Shown here one piece after another: positions 1-11,671 of a stretch of 64,000 nt of DNA. The position numbers and the translations under genes were made by a program. The notes beneath the pieces were generated by a model that worked only from the letters and a program-made list of their open reading frames with translations, was not told the DNA's origin and did no database searches. The first letter of the stretch is position 1. Each line of letters opens with the position of its first letter. The stretch lies in contig NC_134016.1 of assembly GCF_040712315.1 (NCBI RefSeq), positions 49,684,486 to 49,748,485 of the forward strand, read 5' to 3'. Source of the stretch: Castanea sativa. Taxonomy: Eukaryota > Streptophyta > Magnoliopsida > Fagales > Fagaceae.

Positions 1-1234
1 AGATGTTTCAAAGGATGAGGAATGTAAGCATTTTATTGATGAGACAGTGAATCACTTTGGGCGAGGTAAGTGTATCATGTGTTTTTGCCTTGGATTAATT
101 TGTTGCAAACAAACTGTTTTACATAACTTTATACATCCCAAAAGCAACTAAAATCGTGACTTGAAGTCATGTCGCAATTTTCAACTACTAATTTGTTTTA
201 CTATGCTTTTCTAGTATAATAAATAGTTTGGAATGTATAAGTTGTGAAAACTGATATTCCTAACTGGTTTATGCAACAGTGGATCATTTGGTGAACAATG
301 CTGGAGTAATAAGAGTGGACCTTTTTGAAGATTCAACTGACATTGCTTCCATTATGGTAATAATACCAACATGTCTTGTCCCACTTTCTGTAACTATATT
401 GGATTGTAGTGAAGAAAAAAATCTAGCATATTTAATCGTTCTTCAGTGCTTATTTTTGTTAATTTTTGAGTTTCATACTTGCATTAACAGACTCCAGTTT
501 TATGCAATTTAGGACATAAATTTCTGGGGTTCAGTGTATAGCACCCAATATGCAGTTCCACACCTCAGAAAAAGCAAAGGAAAGATTGTTGTAATTTCTT
601 CAGTTGCAGCATGTCTCTGTACTCCGAGATTAAGCTTCTACAGTGTAAGAACTACGTACAAAACTTCCGTGGAATGCCTTACTAGTTGCTCACTTCGTGA
701 TTTTCTTTTACTTATGAATCAATGATGTCTTCAGGCAAGCAAGGCAGCCCAAATATGCTTTTTTGAGTCACTGAGAGCTGAGTTTGGTCCAGAGATTGGA
801 ATAACCATTGTAACTCCTGGAGTAACTGAGTCAGAAATGACTCAAGGCCAATTTTTACCAAAGGTATATTGAGAATTAAAAGAAATGAAACTTGAAAATT
901 AATCCTTTACCAATCCAGTTTAAAACTTTAAGTTGCATTCTTCTACATTTTAAAAAATCCAAACCATCTATTTTCACCCAATTTTGGCAAGACACCATTT
1001 GTCAGCAACGTGTCTTGTCCAATCAGCAGAGTACATTGACTTTAAATCTTGTGCAGTTTATCACGGGTCAAACGTAACTTCAACAATGTAAAAAATGTAA
1101 TATTCAGTTTACAAAATTCTTACTTTTTTGTAAAGTTTAAAAGAGGTCATCATAAGTTGAAGGGACTGGTTCTCAAACTCACCGACTGTTGTTTTGAGTG
1201 TAAGACACTTGCCATCACACTAAAGCTCGACATT

Positions 1235-1300
<66 letters not shown>

Positions 1301-1800
1301 AATGTAAATATGAGGACCCTATGGCTTGGATACAAAACTTTACGTAGTCCTATATATTGACCGATAAATTTACCTTGTAAAAATCCTGACTACATATAAT
1401 GGAAAATGCTAAAAATTACAAATTTTCTTTAAAATACTGATAAACGAACATGACGATGAATATGATCGACACCATTTAAATAATATCTTAATAAATATCT
1501 TAATAACTTTTTTCTTATAAGACTTATGTATAATATTTCTAATTGATTTTTTTTTTTTTTTTCATTTTCTGAATGGTGATATTTGCTTAGGTTGAAATGC
1601 CTTGGATGCCAACTGAGCCAACAGAAAGGTGTGCCAAAGCTATTGTGGACAGCACTTGCAAAGGAGACATGTACTTGACTAAGCCATCTTGGATGAGGGT
1701 GGGATTTTGGATGAGGGTCTTATGTCCTGAAGTTTTTGAGTGGTGTTTGCACTCAATGTTAGTCATTCGCCCACGCACTTATCAAAACAAGGACCGCTAG
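1..1800 (+). CDS. HSD copy A: 11-beta-hydroxysteroid dehydrogenase-like SDR, 5' end outside the window
   Basis: Short-chain dehydrogenase/reductase of the plant steroleosin/HSD type, expected to oxidise or reduce sterol-like substrates with NAD(P) at the ER or oil-body membrane (family knowledge). Visible exons are 1-65 (end of exon 2), 280-356, 513-644, 735-863 and 1591-1800. All introns are GT-AG and the phases join without a stop. Exon 3 carries the NNAG motif. Exon 4 has DINFWGSVY and GKIVVISS with the catalytic Ser region. The catalytic YxxxK (Y-S-A-S-K) is split by intron 4. Exon 6 encodes 69 residues (MPWMPTEPTERCAKAIVDS onward) and ends in TAG at 1798. The exon 2/3 junction gives Val where copies B and C give Leu. 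No disabling change is seen, so this is the best candidate for a working copy in the window. Exon 1 and the cofactor-binding TGxxxGxG lie upstream of the window. Confidence 0.85.
1237..1298. repeat. (TA)n microsatellite in intron 5 of HSD-A
   Basis: About 31 uninterrupted TA units. They are flanked by CATTCAAT on the left and its reverse complement ATTGAATG on the right (1231-1238 and 1297-1304), so the whole stretch is one perfect palindrome of about 74 bp. Confidence 0.95.
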
Positions 1801-2222
1801 CTGAAACATTAGTGTTTTAAGCCAATAAATTCTAAGCAGAATTAATAGAGAGCTCGCCATGATTTAGATTTTGAAGGCTTTATTATTGTTTGTGCAAATA
1901 AAAACTATATTGTACTATATAAAGAGATTTATTATTATGTTCGGAGCAGAATGTGTTTTTCTTTTCTTAGGATAAATTTTCAGCTCAAAATTAAAATATC
2001 ATTTTGATATATTAAATAAATACCTGGGCATGAAGTACGCAACGTTGTTAGAAGTCATCACAGCAAAATAGATGAGTTGGTGGTTGTTAACAGTTATACT
2101 ACAGCAACCAATAACCACTACGTCATTTCACTATAAATGTCAGCATTTGTACTGGTAATGCTAAAAAGTTATATTTTTATTTTTAGCAGCACCAAATACA
2201 TATACAAATTTATGGTTACATG

Positions 2223-2302
2223 GTGGAGCTCAAGCCAAATAATTTGGCTCCACAGCTACTATGCACAAGTTGCACAACCAAAAGTGGTTGTGCACGGTAG
2301 CT
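2223..2302. repeat. Two adjacent inverted repeats (foldback, MITE-like)
   Basis: 2223-2252 is an imperfect inverted repeat around GCCAAATAATTTGGC. 2254-2302 forms a hairpin with ends AGCTAC and GTAGCT and an inner stem GCACAACCA / TGGTTGTGC with a four-base loop AAAG. The segment is absent from the matching 3' flanks of the other HSD copies, so it is probably a small foldback insertion. Family not recognised. Confidence 0.55.
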
Positions 2303-2786
2303 CATAGGTAAAAAAAAAAAGATATTATTAAATTGCGTATTCATACTACTTTATATTAAATATATTATTTTATTCATATGTTCACACTATTTTGTAGTGA
2401 ATATATTATTTTATTATAGTGAATATATTATTTTATTATGTTGAAAGTTAAAATAAAACGGCTGATATTGGGTGTTTTGAAAAGTGAGAAGGTACGATAG
2501 ATAAAGTAGTTTTTTGTAAAACTATATTGCTAAATTTATGGCTCTACCAATGTGGATGCTCAATTGTTCTATTTGGGGTTTGGACAAAAAGTATAAAACA
2601 CTTTTTTTTTCCTGCAAAATAATTACATAAATCGTTTGTTGAAATGTATTTTTCCTTCCTAAAATTTAAAAATTAGTAATCTTGTCTTTGAAAATTTTGG
2701 AAGATGTCAATTTTTATTTTGTCTTTCATCCTTTGCTAACCAAAGATATGTTAATTTCATTGATCCTTTTTAACCCTATCCCCCAC

Positions 2787-2804
2787 TCCTTTTGGTAAAT
2801 ATAG
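2787..2804 (+). promoter_or_regulatory. Conserved upstream block of HSD-B, possible core promoter
   Basis: CTCCTTTTGGTAAATATA lies 190 bp upstream of the copy B ATG. A near copy (two differences) lies upstream of copy C at 26920. The AT-rich end could serve as a TATA region. Conservation may reflect only the tandem duplication; no start site is known. Confidence 0.3.
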
Positions 2805-3159
2805 GTAAGGCCTATTATGTAGTTTAATACATTTTTGAAAGCTCTATCTACTGGTACACCAACCCCCCCAAAAATTTATTAGGGAGCAGGGAATTTAAGG
2901 CTCAAATATGGAAGACCATCCTCATATCTTCAATTTCTCTCTTGCCACTCTCTGTTCTGTTCATCACAGCAAAGCTATGGATTTGCTACACAAGTTCTTG
3001 AACATTGCAGTGCCTCTCTTAATGCTCATTGCATTCCCTTTCTTTATGCCACCATTTCTCTTACTCAAGTTTCTTTCTTTCTTAAAAAAATCCATATATA
3101 GTGAGAAAGTATCTGGCAAGGTAGTACTCGTCACTGGAGCATCTTCAGGAATTGGCAAG

Positions 3160-3377
3160 GTTTGTATCAATGCGACACCATCTAATTTTTGTAGACTTTT
3201 TACGTGGCCTATTTATATTATATAATTTGGGTTCTTCGATAGTATCTTTTAAAATGGCATTTGTTATGATTATAATTGTTTATTTCAAGTGTTTAATTAT
3301 TATTATTATTATTTTATTTATATATGTTAGAATTGTTGTTGATATTGTGAGTGAGAATTGAAAAAAATAATAATAAT

Positions 3378-3408
<31 letters not shown>

Positions 3409-3924
3409 TGATTTGACTACTTACAATTGACAATAATTAATATATATATATATGGAAAAATAATAACTAAATGAGTTATTATTACATAATTTTAGAACTC
3501 ATTTCTAACTAAATGAATGATTATCATTATATAAAATGTATAATTTTGTATATTTGTCCTTATATATAATATTTCTAATTAAAATGATCAATAAAAACTT
3601 TTTTAATTATTTTTTTTATAATTCCTCATTTATTAATGAAGTGGGTGATTTGAACTCAAACAGTTAATCTTCTCTAATACTTGCATAAGTAAGGTTATCC
3701 TAAAATAATTATTTCCAAACTTAAGATTAAAAAATCAATTGTATTAATGTCTCTAATTATATTGTGCTTTATCAAAACACATATATTTATATCACACATT
3801 AAAAAATAATAAATTTAACAATTAGAACATTGAAAATAATTAAGCCAAAATCTCAATTCATTAATGAAAAATAATCTAAATTTCTGAACTTAAAAAACTA
3901 ATTAAGTTTTGAAATTTTGATAAG
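3160..3924. other. Left part of HSD-B intron 1
   Basis: AT-rich intron with an (AAC)n run at about 3379-3406 and short TA runs. No coding signal seen. Confidence 0.6.
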
Positions 3925-5337
3925 CGTAAATACTATTTTCGTGCCTATATTTTCACCTCATTTTCACTTTGGTCTCTATTTTTTTATTTTACCTTTTTTA
4001 GTCCCCAAAATCAAAAGCTACCCTATTTTAGTTCTTACCGTTAGCTCACTAACAGAAAATAGTCTACGTGACAAACGGAGTACATTGTTGGCACAATAAA
4101 TGCTGACTTGTCCATTAAAATAGTATTAAAAAATTTATTTGTCTTTTTAAAAATGCCAAGTCAGAAATTTAATTTTTTTTAAAACCACGTCAGATAAAAA
4201 AAAATTATAACCCTCTTATTTAAAAAAAAAGAAAAGAAAAGAAAATAGTTAAATTAAATTTTTTTTTTTTGGAAGAACACGAAGAACTCAGAACGTGTGT
4301 TCTTCATTTTCTTCCCCAGAAAATAGCCAAATTCTATATTTTCTTTTCTTTTCTTGCATTTTCTTAGCAACCAAACCCATAAATCACTCAGATTTACAAA
4401 ATAAAAGTACATGCCCATAAAAATTTAAAAAACATAGAGACATTTAACAATTTCACTAAGACATTCAACAATATTTTCTTATGTTTTGAAACCAAACACA
4501 CACACAAAACTCAAAGCCGATTCATCAATAAAGTACACCAAAACACAAGCCAATTCTCATCAATTTCAGATCTGGTCAGCCACTACCGATTTGAGAAAGA
4601 GAGAGAGAAGATGAGATGATAGGCGATCTGGGTCAGCCACTACCGACCTGGGTCTTTGGGTCTTCAACCATGGGATTCGGCCATGGGTCTTCAGCCATGA
4701 ATTTAGAGAAGATGATAGGCCATGGGTTTTCACTCATGAGATGGATCGGCCATGAGAGAAGAGAGAGAGCTCGGGTTTGAGATGAGAGGAGAGAGAGAGG
4801 GATTGGGTCTCCATGATTGAAATTTCAGAATGAAAGAAGAGAGAGTTTGAAATGAGATAACATACTGAGAGAGCTTTTGGGTCTCCGGGTTTGAGTATTG
4901 TTTTTGTGTTTGGTTTCTCAAAAAGCTTTAGGTTCATGGAAGAAAAGTTCAATTTTTTTCAAAAATATAATTAAAAAAAATCAGAAATATAATGAAAAAA
5001 TACTTTTGGGTTTGTGTTCTTGTTAAACATAAACTCAGATCTCGATTCATATGATTTTTTGTGTTTATTTCTGTTTTTTTTTTAGTTAAAATTATTAAAT
5101 TATTAAAAAAAATTTATGCTAACGTGGTAATTTTAACTGTCAAATTTTTTTTTTTAATAGCTACGTCAGCTTTCTACCACACAAAAGCAGCCAATGTAAA
5201 CTATTTTTCGTTAGTGAGCTAATGGTAGGGACTAAAATAAAACAGTTTTTAATTTTAAGAACTAAAAGCAGTAAAATAAAAAAGTAAGAACCAAAGTGAA
5301 AATAGGGTAAAAATGTAGGAACAAAAATAATATTTAC
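3925..5337. mobile_element. Long-TIR DNA transposon, non-autonomous, possibly Mutator-like
   Basis: The left end (GTAAATACTATTTT..., running through CACTTTGG, TTAGTCCC and GTTAGCTCACTAAC) is repeated in reverse complement at the right end (about 5200-5337, ending TATTTAC). This gives inverted repeats of roughly 140 bp. The interior (about 4260-4960) is CT/GA-rich with repeated GGTCTTC-type words and no transposase. Long degenerate TIRs suggest a Mutator-like non-autonomous element, but I found no clear target duplication, so the superfamily is a guess. It abuts a MITE-like repeat whose left end is missing here. Confidence 0.6.
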
Positions 5338-5575
5338 TCCTAGCATCCAGATTCCTAAGAATATAGCTATTCTTATGTTTGGTTTCATTGGGAATGTAAG
5401 ATAATAATGTTTGGTTTATTCCTAAGAATCTTAAATGAATTATTTGTTTTTCCCATTCTATCCTTAGATTTGAATGTAAACTACCAAGTTCTTTAAAAAA
5501 AAAAAAAACTTCCTCTAAATAAATAATGAAAAACCAAATATAAACTATTAATTATGACAAATTCATTAAAATTAT

Positions 5576-6328
5576 TGTGGGGGGCGAAAAGATCCTGATG
5601 AGAATGTGGGCCTTTTGGGCCGTGTTAAGGAATGCCGACCTGCTACTGGGTTTAGAATTTGTTGGTACTATGGGTCGGCCCATACGCCGAGGGTCCGAGG
5701 ATCCAGCCGAGGGTGAACTTATCCTCGGACGGACACCGAAGAACTCGGGGTTTCGCAATAAAGATTAGGGAATGACACGGTTAAGACCAATGGTTAAAAG
5801 GGGTGAACCCTAGAATGCCCCAGAAGCACTGGTGTTGAAGAAATGTCAAAGATAAAGGTTGCTACCTCCACATTAAAGACCCTGCACCTACCACCCTGGC
5901 CGCATTGATGGGGAAGTGACACCTGAACAGTGGAAGAGAAACTTCTGGTTACTATTCAAAGGCACTGGGAAAAGAAATATCTAGGTTAAAGGGGAGGTAA
6001 AGCAACACGTGTAAAAGGTATTCAAGAGAGTAGTATTTAAGGGGGAATCTAAGACAGAAAGAGGGGATCTCCCTTTTTGTAACCTAAAAGAAAGAGAAAA
6101 AGAAGGAGAGAGAAATTATATAAGAACAGTTCTCGGCTTACGTCCGAGCAGATTGATTCATAGCATTCTTTGTTGTTTTTAAGTGTCTATCATATTTAGC
6201 TTGCTATTTAATCCTCAAACACTTCTAACCTGGGTTTCAAGCCCACACTCTACAAATTACATTGTTTAAGGCTCGTTGGGCCTAAGCCCGTAACTGTTCT
6301 TGGGGCCAGGTGCAATTGTGCACTTACA
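5576..6328 (+). repeat. Gypsy-1 left LTR
   Basis: 753 bp, TGTGGGGGGCG...GTGCACTTACA. Contains GGTCCGAGGATCC and TCCTCGGACGG words and a likely polyadenylation/primer-side end rich in GGGCC. The same length as the right copy. Confidence 0.95.
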
Positions 6329-6330
6329 AT

Positions 6331-6348
6331 TGGCGCCGTCTGTGGGAA
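6331..6348 (+). other. Primer binding site of Gypsy-1
   Basis: TGGCGCCGTCTGTGGGAA lies 2 nt inside the left LTR. TGG plus GCGCC matches the 3' end of a plant tRNA (the first nine bases agree with tRNA-Asp); the rest is typical of this retroelement group. The same sequence stands in Gypsy-2. Confidence 0.8.
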
Positions 6349-6375
6349 ATCTAGTCTAGAAGAGGTAGGGATATT

Positions 6376-8388
6376 ATGGTAGGCTTAGGCTCTCACCATG
6401 CAGAGTCACAAGGATCACAACCAGAAGATCATTTCCAACGTCTTGAACATCGTAGGGATCGTGAGGGAAACGTCCATACAGAGTATCCAGGTGATGGCCA
6501 TATTCATGAAGGGGGTAGCACCACCCATGATGAGGGTTCTAAGTCCATGCAGAAGGAAATCAACCGTCTAAAGAGAAAGCTACGCCGCGCTAAGCGTAGG
6601 TTTTCATCATCCTCATCTAATTCTTCCTCAGAGGAGGATAGGAGGGCTGGCCACAGCTCAAGGTCGCGCACTCCCACCAGTGCAACATCCTCCAGTGAGG
6701 AGGGCAACCAACCAACTCGCAGACGTAAGAAGCCTCGTTCTAGGGGCTTAGGTAACGATACCATGAGTAGGGCGTTGCACCAACTCTCTAAATCTCCGTT
6801 TTCGCGGAGGATTGAGAGGGGGAGGCTCCCCAGGAGGTTCACCCAGCCCACCTTCACCATTTATAATGGCCGGACTGATCCGGTGGAGCACGTGAGTTAC
6901 TTCAACCAGAGGATGGCGGTGCACTCTCACAATGAGACTCTGATGTGTAAAGTTTTCCCCTCCAGCTTGGGACCTGTGGCTATGAGATGGTTTAACGGTC
7001 TCAAATCTGGGTCCGTAGGCTCGTTTGGGGAGCTTACTAGGGCATTTGCTTCGCGGTTCATTACGTGTAGCAGAGTCCCTCGGCCATTGGATTCGCTGCT
7101 ATCCATGGCCATGAAGGAAGGGGAGACACTGAAAGCATACTCCGACCGATATTGGGAGATGTTTAACGAGATAGATGGTGACTTTAATGAGGTGGCGCTT
7201 AATACCTTCAAGGTAGGTCTCCCTACTGACCACGACCTAAGAAAGTCTTTGACAAAAAAGCCCGTCCGCAGTGTACGCCGCCTTATGGATCGTATTGATG
7301 AGTACAAGAGGGTAGAAGAAGACCAGCAGTAAGGGAAGGGAAAGGAAAAGGTTATCCCGCAGGAGAGAGGGGATTTCAGGTCGGATAGATACCATAACAA
7401 CAAGCCGAGGAGGGATTACTTCGGGCAATTCGGCTCGGCAGCACCTCAGGCTGTAAATACTGTGTTCCGAGAGCCGGTGCATCAGTTACTAGAGAAAGTT
7501 CGTAAAGAGCCTTTCTTCAGGTGGCCAGGCAAGATGGCAGGGGACCCCGCGAGAAGAAACCAAAATCTCTTTTGCCAGTACCATCAGGATGTAGGCCACA
7601 CTACCGAGAACTGTCGGACTCTGTGGAACCATCTAGAGCAGCTCGTCAGTGAGGGAAAGCTGAAGCAGCACTTGTGTCAGCCCCGGGCAGGGTCGGTCCA
7701 AGTTGGTTCAAACAACCAGAGGAACAATACATCTCGGCCAGCTTTGGGAACAATTAATGTTATCTTCGCTGCCCCTGGCAGGACCGGCTCAGGTCCCACT
7801 AGGGTGATGGCGGTTTCCCATCAACAGACCGAGGACATGGGTTACAGGCCGAAGAGTTTGAAGGGCATTTTGCCCATCTTAGATTTCTCGGAGGAGGATA
7901 AGGTAGGGCCTATCCAGCCCCATGACGATGCTCTCGTGGTTACCCTCAGAATTGGGAACTATGACGTGAGAAGGGTGATGATAGATCAGGGCAGCGGTGC
8001 AGCTATCATGTACCCTGATCTGTTTAAGGGGTTAAGATTGAAGTTGGAAGACTTTACTCCTTATGACTCGCCACTTATAAGCTTCGAAGGGAGAGCCGTT
8101 GTGCCGAAGGGACAGATCCGTTTGCCCGTTCAGTCCGGCTCAGAAACGGTGGAGGTGGACTTCATCGTTGTTGATGCGTACTCTCCATACACGGTCATCC
8201 TTGCCAGGCCTTGGTTGCATACGCTTGGAGCCGTCTCTTCTACCTTACATGTTAAAGTTAAATTCCCCTCGGGGGAATGTATTGAGGAAATCCTCGGCAG
8301 CCAATCAGTAGCCAGGCAGTGCATATCGGCTGCGGTACTGCATCAAACGGAAGCCGAGTCTTCGGCTTTGATCAACAAGGGCTTATAG
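6376..8388 (+). CDS. Gypsy-1 gag-protease ORF, ending at a conserved TAG
   Basis: One reading frame from ATG 6376 to TAG 8386, interrupted once by TAA at 7330-7332 where Gypsy-2 has CAA. The N-terminal quarter is basic and serine/arginine-rich. The central part is a retrotransposon gag core (PTFTIYNGRTDP, then AMRWFNGL, then a long helical region to about 7310). A zinc-finger-like CQYHQDVGHTTENC stands near 7578. The protease follows (ALVVTLRIGNYDVRRVMIDQ, active-site D in IDQGSG near 7981, ILARPWLH near 8200). Gag builds the particle and the aspartic protease would process it. The final TAG is shared with Gypsy-2 and is followed by CAG TTA, a known readthrough context. Start chosen as the first ATG after the PBS, conserved in Gypsy-2. 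Confidence 0.85.
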
Positions 8389-11300
8389 CAGTTAACGGCT
8401 CCTGATTCATCTGGAGTGGTGACAGGAGATGAGACACAGTGCGAGGGATTAGAGAAGTTTCCAGTGGCCGATGACCCGAAGAGATTCTTCCAAGTCGGTG
8501 TACTTTTACCACACCAAGAGAAAATGGAGTTGTTAGAGTTCTTGAAGGATAATGTTGATGTTTTTGCGTGGGATCCTTATGAAGCTCCAGGTCTGGATCC
8601 GGGCTTCATTTGTCATCACCTAAATGTCAACCCGGCTATCATTCCGAGAAGGCAGCCACCTCGGCGATCCTCCAGGGAACATTCCGAGGCTGTGAAGGAA
8701 GAGGTGCTCAAACTCAAAAGGGCCGGGGCTATCAAAGAAGTTTTCTACCCTGAGTGGTTAGCCCATATAGTTGTCGTTAAAAAGAAAAATGGAACGTGGA
8801 GGGTATGTGTGGACTTTACTGATCTGAACAAGGTCTGTCCCAAAGATTCGTTCCCAATGCCACGTATTGATCAACTGGTGGATGCCACTTTCGGTCATCC
8901 TCGGATGAGTTTCTTAGACGCCTTCCAGGGTTATCACCAGATTCCCTTGGTACTGGAGGATCAGGAGAAGACCGCATTCATTACGCCGACGGGGAATTAC
9001 CATTATAAGGTCATGCTGTTCGGTCTGAAGAATGCTGGGGCTACTTATCAAAGGATGATGACCAGAATGTTCGAACAGCAGATGGGGAAAACCATTGAGG
9101 TATACGTTGACGATATGGTGGTGAAAAGCAAAACAATCCCCTCACATGTGAAAGATTTGGCCGACACTTTTCAGATACTGAGAAGGTACAAGTTGCGCCT
9201 CAACGCCTCAAAATGTTCTTTCGGCGTGGGTTCTGGGAAGTTCTTGGGATACATGATTACACATAGAGGCATAGAGGTAAACCCGGTGCAGTTAAGGCTA
9301 TTCGGGACTTGCAGCCTCCTCGGAACCCGAAAGAAATTCAAAAGTTGACGGGAATGATTGCCGCTTTGAACGGGTTCATATCTCGGTCGGTGACCGGTGT
9401 CGTCCTTTCTTCCAACTGCCGAATAAGTGGAAAGGGTTTCGGTGGACCGAGGACTGCGAGTTAGCCTTTCAACGGCTTAAGCAATATCTATCTCGGCCAC
9501 CCATCCTTTCTCGTCCGAAGCACATGAGATTTTGTTTGCTTACGGCGGTGGCCGTCCACGCGGTCAGCCTTGTCCTGATAAGAGATGATAGCGGGGTGCA
9601 AAGACCGGTATATTATGTTAGTAAGTCTTTGGGTGATGCCGAGGTACGTTATCAACCTTTAGAGAAAGCGCTCCTGGCCGTGGTTCATGCCACGCGAAAG
9701 CTTCCCCATTATTTTCAGTCCCACACAGTGGTTGTTCTGACCCAATTGCCCCTCAAGGCAGTTCTGCGTAGCGCCGACTACTCAGGAAGGATAGCAAAGT
9801 GGGGGACCATCCTGGGGGCTTTTGATGTAAAGTATAAGCCTCGCACCTCGGTGAAGGGCCAGATCCTCGCTGACTTGGTGGCGGAATTTGCCGAGCCATT
9901 ACTGGAAGAAAAATCAGTTGGTGTGATTACAACTGCCGTGCCTCCGATTTGGAAATTGTATGTGGATGGGGCGGCTAATCAGAGAGGATCTGGTGTTGGA
10001 CTTGTTCTTATGTCCCCAGAGGGAATTTTCTTCGAAAAATCTTTGAGATTGGCGTTCTCAGCTACTAACAATGAGGCCGAATACGAAGCGGTCTTGGTAG
10101 GCATGAAAATGGTGCATAGGATGGGTGGAAGGGAAATCCACATCTTCTCGGATTCTCAACTGGTGGTCGGACAGGTCACGGGGACCATGGAGGCTAGGGA
10201 TCCCAGGATGCAGGAGTATTTGGCCCAGATTAAGCGTCAGCAAACTCAATTTGGCTCCTTCGCCTTAACTCATATCTCTCGGAGCGGAAACACCCATGCA
10301 GACTCCTTAGCCACGCTGGCAACGTCCTCGGCTCAAGGTTTACCTAGGGTTATCCTCGTTGAAGATTTGCTAGAGCCCTCTCTAGTCATTACCAACGCGC
10401 CTCGTATCCATCTAATAAGACCTGGACCTAGTTGGATCGACCTGGTCGTATCTTTTCTTAGGGATGATGTCCTTCCTGAGGACAAATCCGAGGCAGATAA
10501 GATACGCCGAAAGGCGCCACGATTCTGGCTGTCCGAGGATCAAAAATTGTACAAACGATCCTTTTCAGGACCGTACTTGTTGTGTGTACACCCTGATTTG
10601 ACGGAGGGGCTTCTAGAAGAATTGCATGAAGGGATTTGTGGCAGCCACACTGGGGGAAGGTCCTTGGCTCACAGAGCTCTGACTCAGGGTTATTGGTGGC
10701 CCAATATGCAAAGGGAGGCCCAAGACTATGCTAGGAAATGTGATCAGTGTCAGAGATTTGCTCCTAATATTCACCAACCTGGGGAGGTTCTTAACCCTCT
10801 CTCCAGCCCTTGGCCTTTTGCACAATGGGGCTTGGACATTGTAGGGCCATTTCCGAGAGCTGCTGGCTATAAAAGATGGCTTCTTGTGGGAACAGACTAT
10901 TTCACTAAATGGGTTGAGGCTGAGCCCTTGGCAAATATAAGAGATATTGACTCCAAGAAGTTTGTCTGGAAAAACATCGTTACCAGATTCGGTATACCAC
11001 ACACGCTCATCTCGGACAATGGTGTTCAGTTTGACAGTAAGGCTTTTAGGAAGTATTGTGGTGACATGGGTATTATAAATATGTATTCCACCCCAGCTTA
11101 TCCTCGAGGAAACGGGCAGGCCGAGGCCGTTAACAAAGTCATTGTCAGTGGGCTAAAGAAAAGGTTGGATGACGCGAAAGGTAGATGGGTAGAAGAGCTC
11201 CCTCATGTTTTGTGGACGTATCGGACCACACCGCGCAGGTCCACTGGAGAAACTCCATTTTCTATGACTTACGGAGCCGAGGCGGTAATACCTCTGGAAT

Positions 11301-11671
11301 CTGGTTTTCCCACCTTAAAGACCAGCTCCTTTAGTCCTGAGAATAACAATGGACTCTTGGAAAAGGGCCTAGATTTGCTTGAGGAACGGCGCGAGGCAGC
11401 GATGGTCCAGATGGCTTATTACCAACAGAAGCTAAAACGAGGATATGATGCCCATGTGAAGCTAAGACCACTTGCACCTGGTGATCTTGTATTAAGGAAG
11501 GTTGTAGGCACTTCTAAGAACCCAGCTTGGGGCAAGTTGGGACCAAACTGGGAAGGCCCCTATCGCATTGTTTCAGTAGCAGGCATAGGGTCATATAGGC
11601 TAGCTGATCTAGACGAACGAATAGTACCACGTCCATGGAATGTAAATAATCTTAGAAGGTATTATTATTAA
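8389..11671 (+). CDS. Gypsy-1 pol: RT, RNase H, second RNase H, integrase
   Basis: Continues in the gag-protease frame directly after the TAG; the next ATG in frame is well inside (near 8527), so it probably depends on readthrough. RT motifs are NGTWRVCVDFTDLNK, GYHQIPL and the catalytic YVDD at 9102-9113. After 9290 the frame moves through single-base deletions (about 9292, 9390 and a cluster at 9515-9545) relative to Gypsy-2, then stays open from about 9400 to TAA 11669. A Ty3-type RNase H (about 9530-9890) is followed by a second one (WKLYVDGAANQRG, NNEAEYEA, FSDSQLVVG: D-E-D residues kept). Integrase has an HHCC zinc finger (HEGICGSH ... CDQCQRF) and the DDE residues in LDIVGPFP, ISDNGVQF and NGQAEAVNK. 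No chromodomain. Enzymatic motifs are intact from RNase H onward. Confidence 0.88.

Larger units (their letters stand above)
1801..2976. other. Intergenic region between HSD-A and HSD-B
   Basis: Holds the 3' UTR of copy A (AATAAA-like signal near 1825) and a downstream signature (TATATAAAGAGATTTATT, near 1916) that recurs after the other copies. A hairpin-forming insertion lies near 2223-2302, followed by AT-rich DNA leading to exon 1 of copy B. No ORF here looks like a gene. Confidence 0.7.

Noticed and set aside
2908..2976. Upstream in-frame ATG as the start of HSD-B
   Set aside because: The extension is not conserved in copy C, where no ATG exists at the matching place; the family starts at MDLLH/MELI-type sequence.
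8386..8388. TAG of Gypsy-1 as ordinary decay
   Set aside because: Same stop and same six following bases in Gypsy-2, in phase with RT; treated as a probable programmed stop instead.
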